Below are positions 7,656-9,019 of a stretch of DNA of 9,019 nt, piece after piece. The stretch spans positions 1 to 9,019 of the forward strand of contig CAYTJF010000250.1 in assembly GCA_964437945.1 (NCBI GenBank), written 5' to 3'. Both the position numbers and the translations under genes were made by a program. Within the stretch, counting starts at the first letter, position 1; the number at the start of each line of letters is the position of its first letter. Source of the DNA: Granulosicoccus sp964437945 (GTDB lineage: Bacteria > Pseudomonadota > Gammaproteobacteria > Granulosicoccales > Granulosicoccaceae). The notes under the pieces were generated by a model. That model ran no database searches. It was not told the DNA's origin and worked only from the letters and a program-made list of their open reading frames with translations.

Positions 7656-8126
7656 CGAATTATAATACGTGCTTGCCCCTTTATACGTTATTGTTTCGAC
7701 ACTTTCGCTGGCGGTACCTTGCGCCTCTCCAACACTGCTCTGTAACTACCCAACCTATGATGCGGTGAAATACCGCCTCACTTATCAACCTCTCAAGGTT
7801 GGTTTTCTTTTTCTCTTTTAAGTTTGTATTACAAATGCTATAGATACCGAGATTACTCTGTCGTATCCTTGGGTAATCCTTAATAGAGTGTGCTTCCTTG
7901 TTGCGAGCAGACCATATACCCATTGATACAACAATTCACGATGACTCTTTTACACAATGATTACTGACTTGGCACAGTAGGGGATACTCGCAAATCAGCG
8001 AGCGTAAAATGTAAATTCCACAACCTCAGATCAACTGGGCATTGAGTCGAAGAAATTATTCGTTAATACGGATTAACTCACTGAATCCACACGTTTATAT
8101 CAACGAATCAACGCCGTTGTCGATAA
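7656..8126. other. Stretch with no convincing gene; hairpins and possible degraded coding sequence
   Basis: No frame here reads like a conserved protein. The hairpins seen are GCGGT-GAAAT-ACCGC (7762-7776), CAACCT-CTCA-AGGTTG (7786-7801) and CTCGC-AAATCA-GCGAG (7987-8002). On the minus strand, a run of about 28 codons ending at the gap reads plausibly (TASESVETITYKGASTYYNS), but it has no start and an upstream stop. The part from about 7980 to 8126 may be the decayed 5' part of the jelly-roll gene that follows, yet I could not recover a continuous reading. Confidence 0.5.
7786..7818 (+). terminator. Rho-independent terminator-like hairpin
   Basis: The stem CAACCT (7786-7791) pairs with AGGTTG (7796-7801) around a CTCA loop and is followed by the T-rich run GGTTTTCTTTTTCTCTTTT. 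The stem is short and the T tract is interrupted by C. No plus-strand gene is visible upstream, so its gene would lie in or beyond the gap. A second CCAACCT copy (7750-7756) could instead pair with AGGTTGG (7796-7802). Confidence 0.45.
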
Positions 8127-8342
8127 CTCAACGCCTCCACTACATGCGACGATTCCACACACTCAGACGGCAAAGAGTATCACTACCTGGGGTGGTCGCC
8201 ACCATCAGACGAGTGGACAACCGCTGATTTCGATTACACAACGTCAGCACATACCGCGTCTATCGCTTTTCGACATTTCATCAAGGATATCGGTTGGCTT
8301 CGTATTGATGATGTTTGGCTTTCTACGGGAGAGCGCCCATGA
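8127..8342 (+). pseudogene. 3' end of a jelly-roll/CBM-like exported protein gene (5' part missing or degraded)
   Basis: The frame opens after TAA at 8124-8126 and ends at TGA 8340-8342, giving 71 codons without any ATG, GTG or TTG. It reads DGKEYHYLGWSPPSDEW, then a DFDYTTSAHTASIAFRHF strand pattern, and ends GWLRIDDVWLSTGERP. The DDVWL ending and the W..F.YTTS..TASI.F spacing are typical of the last strands of jelly-roll carbohydrate-binding-like domains. The stop overlaps the start codon of the RHS gene as ATGA, a translational-coupling arrangement, so the two were probably one operon. Upstream frames contain stops and gave no continuation, so the gene looks broken near 8124, or the sequence is faulty there. 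The domain call is by pattern only. Confidence 0.55.
8327..8333 (+). promoter_or_regulatory. Shine-Dalgarno sequence of the RHS gene
   Basis: GGGAGAG lies inside the end of the upstream frame, with GGAG seven bases before ATG 8339-8341. Together with the ATGA overlap it fixes the RHS start. Confidence 0.7.
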
Positions 8343-9019
8343 GAACTCTTGCACTCTATTCAGTTGTTTTCCTTATTCTCTCACTCATCTCTACCACAGT
8401 ACTTGCGGAATCTCGTTCGTTTACCTACGACGCGAATGGCAATCGTACGTTTAATGGTATAGCAAGACGAAAACGATGCGTCAGTTGAAACAAAAAAGAA
8501 CCGCCACTACAGATACAACGATGAAAATCTTCTGTCACACGTCATTTCCAAAGACAGTGGAAATGAATGTGTTCTTACAGATTTTCACTACAACTATCGT
8601 CATTCCCCTGAGCTGAAAGTTGTCTATGATGAGAATTGTGCACCGCACACTGAATACGTCGAGTACTTCTTCTTTGAACCCTCAGGTTAAGTGTATTTCA
8701 AAATTACAAAAGATAGTCTTGGTAAAACAATCAAGGAAGAAGAATTCTTCACAGCCGAAGGTAAATTGCTTGCTACACACGATGAGACTTCAGACCAAAC
8801 GACATACTACGTCAACAACCATCTGGGTAGTGTTATAGCAAGTGTTGATCATGATGGGGAGATTATAGAGCAGGTTGGGTATGCGCCTTATGGTGGACCA
8901 CTTAGCGAAATTTCAAATGAGAATACGTTTCTTGGGAAAGTACTAGAGAGAGAGATCTTTCGATGATCAATCTCGGTGCGCGGATGCATTATCCGCTTAC
9001 GCGACAGTTTCTCACACCC
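8339..9019 (+). pseudogene. Miniature RHS/YD-repeat core protein gene with three disruptions (3' end off window)
   Basis: The start ATG 8339 gives a Sec signal peptide (MRTLALYSVV.., cleavage after VLA, residue 23) and a YD-repeat motif, FTYDANGNRT. This frame stops at 8486-8488, but the coding sense continues in another frame from about 8463 (QDENDASVE.., RYNDENLLSHVIS) to an in-frame TAA at 8688-8690. It resumes at once (VYFKITKDSLGK) and gives the RHS core: TTYYVNNHLGSVIASVDHDG, QVGYAPYGGP, NTFLGKVLERE. Dropping one AG from the run at 8945-8954 restores LERDLSMINLGARMHYPLTR and QFLTP at the edge, matching the RHS-associated core consensus (GKE.D..GL...GARyY.P..GRF..PD). The reconstructed protein is only about 225 residues up to the edge, far below usual Rhs proteins. 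RHS cores normally precede a variable C-terminal region, often a toxin; here that would be outside the window. Three lesions in 680 bp suggest a pseudogene, or poor sequence quality. Confidence 0.75.
8945..8954 (+). repeat. (AG)5 dinucleotide run at the RHS frameshift
   Basis: Five AG units give GTA CTA GAG AGA GAG ATC and a stop at 8964-8966. Four units would give GTA CTA GAG AGA GAT CTT TCG and the conserved LERDLSM continuation, open to the window end. The frameshift therefore maps to this run. Confidence 0.75.

Noticed and set aside
7762..7776. Hairpin resembling a sequence common in cloning vectors (GCGGTATTTCACACCGC)
   Set aside because: The match is partial and explained by the palindrome itself. 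The flanking bases do not match vector sequence, so contamination is not supported.
7681..7923. Minus-strand 80-codon frame beside the gap
   Set aside because: It reads through the terminator-like hairpin and its T-rich run (as a Lys-rich stretch), has no clear RBS and shows no recognisable motif.
8042..8227. Plus-strand frame starting at TTG 8042
   Set aside because: It overlaps the better-supported jelly-roll tail in another frame and is Arg-rich without any protein-like pattern.

Overview
The window looks like a piece of a Gram-negative, probably marine gammaproteobacterial, draft genome. The grounds are a lipoprotein lipobox, Sec signal peptides on the exported proteins, choice-of-anchor B and Big_9-type Ig-like domains, moderate GC content and a 100-N scaffold gap. 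The taxonomic guess is inference from protein style only. No tRNA, rRNA, CRISPR array or intact transposase was seen.

Left arm (1-3908, minus strand): one very large open frame runs off the left edge, with 1302 codons visible. It encodes a lipoprotein with a flavodoxin/GATase-like N-terminal region, a NodB-like polysaccharide deacetylase region, and a long stalk in which pairs of Big_9/cadherin-like Ig domains alternate with CBM9-like domains. Bases 3909-4121 are intergenic.

Middle (4122-4767, minus strand): this holds the remains of a small secreted-protein gene. It has no start codon and a one-base frameshift near its 3' end. Its truncated 5' edge abuts a 16-bp tandem repeat and an 8-bp inverted repeat.

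Centre (4768-7434, minus strand): an intact 888-residue exported protein. It has two copies of a beta-helix-type opening module, a six-bladed choice-of-anchor B/LVIVD propeller, a Pro-rich linker and a C-terminal tail made of a duplicated Trp-rich module. Its start has a good Shine-Dalgarno sequence, and a 7-bp inverted repeat lies upstream.

Right arm (7435-9019): a 17-bp tandem repeat runs into the scaffold gap (7556-7655), so the true distance and relative orientation across the gap are unproven. Beyond it, on the plus strand, are an orphan terminator-like hairpin, a poorly explained stretch, and a decayed two-gene unit. The unit consists of the 3' end of a jelly-roll/CBM-like protein, whose stop overlaps (ATGA) the start of a miniature RHS/YD-repeat protein. 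The RHS gene has a signal peptide and a strong RBS but three lesions: a frameshift, an in-frame stop, and a 2-bp slip in an AG run.

Taken together the window encodes exported, surface or glycan-facing proteins. The two minus-strand genes appear functional, while the small central gene and the plus-strand unit look broken or hold sequence errors. Nothing shows that they work as one system.
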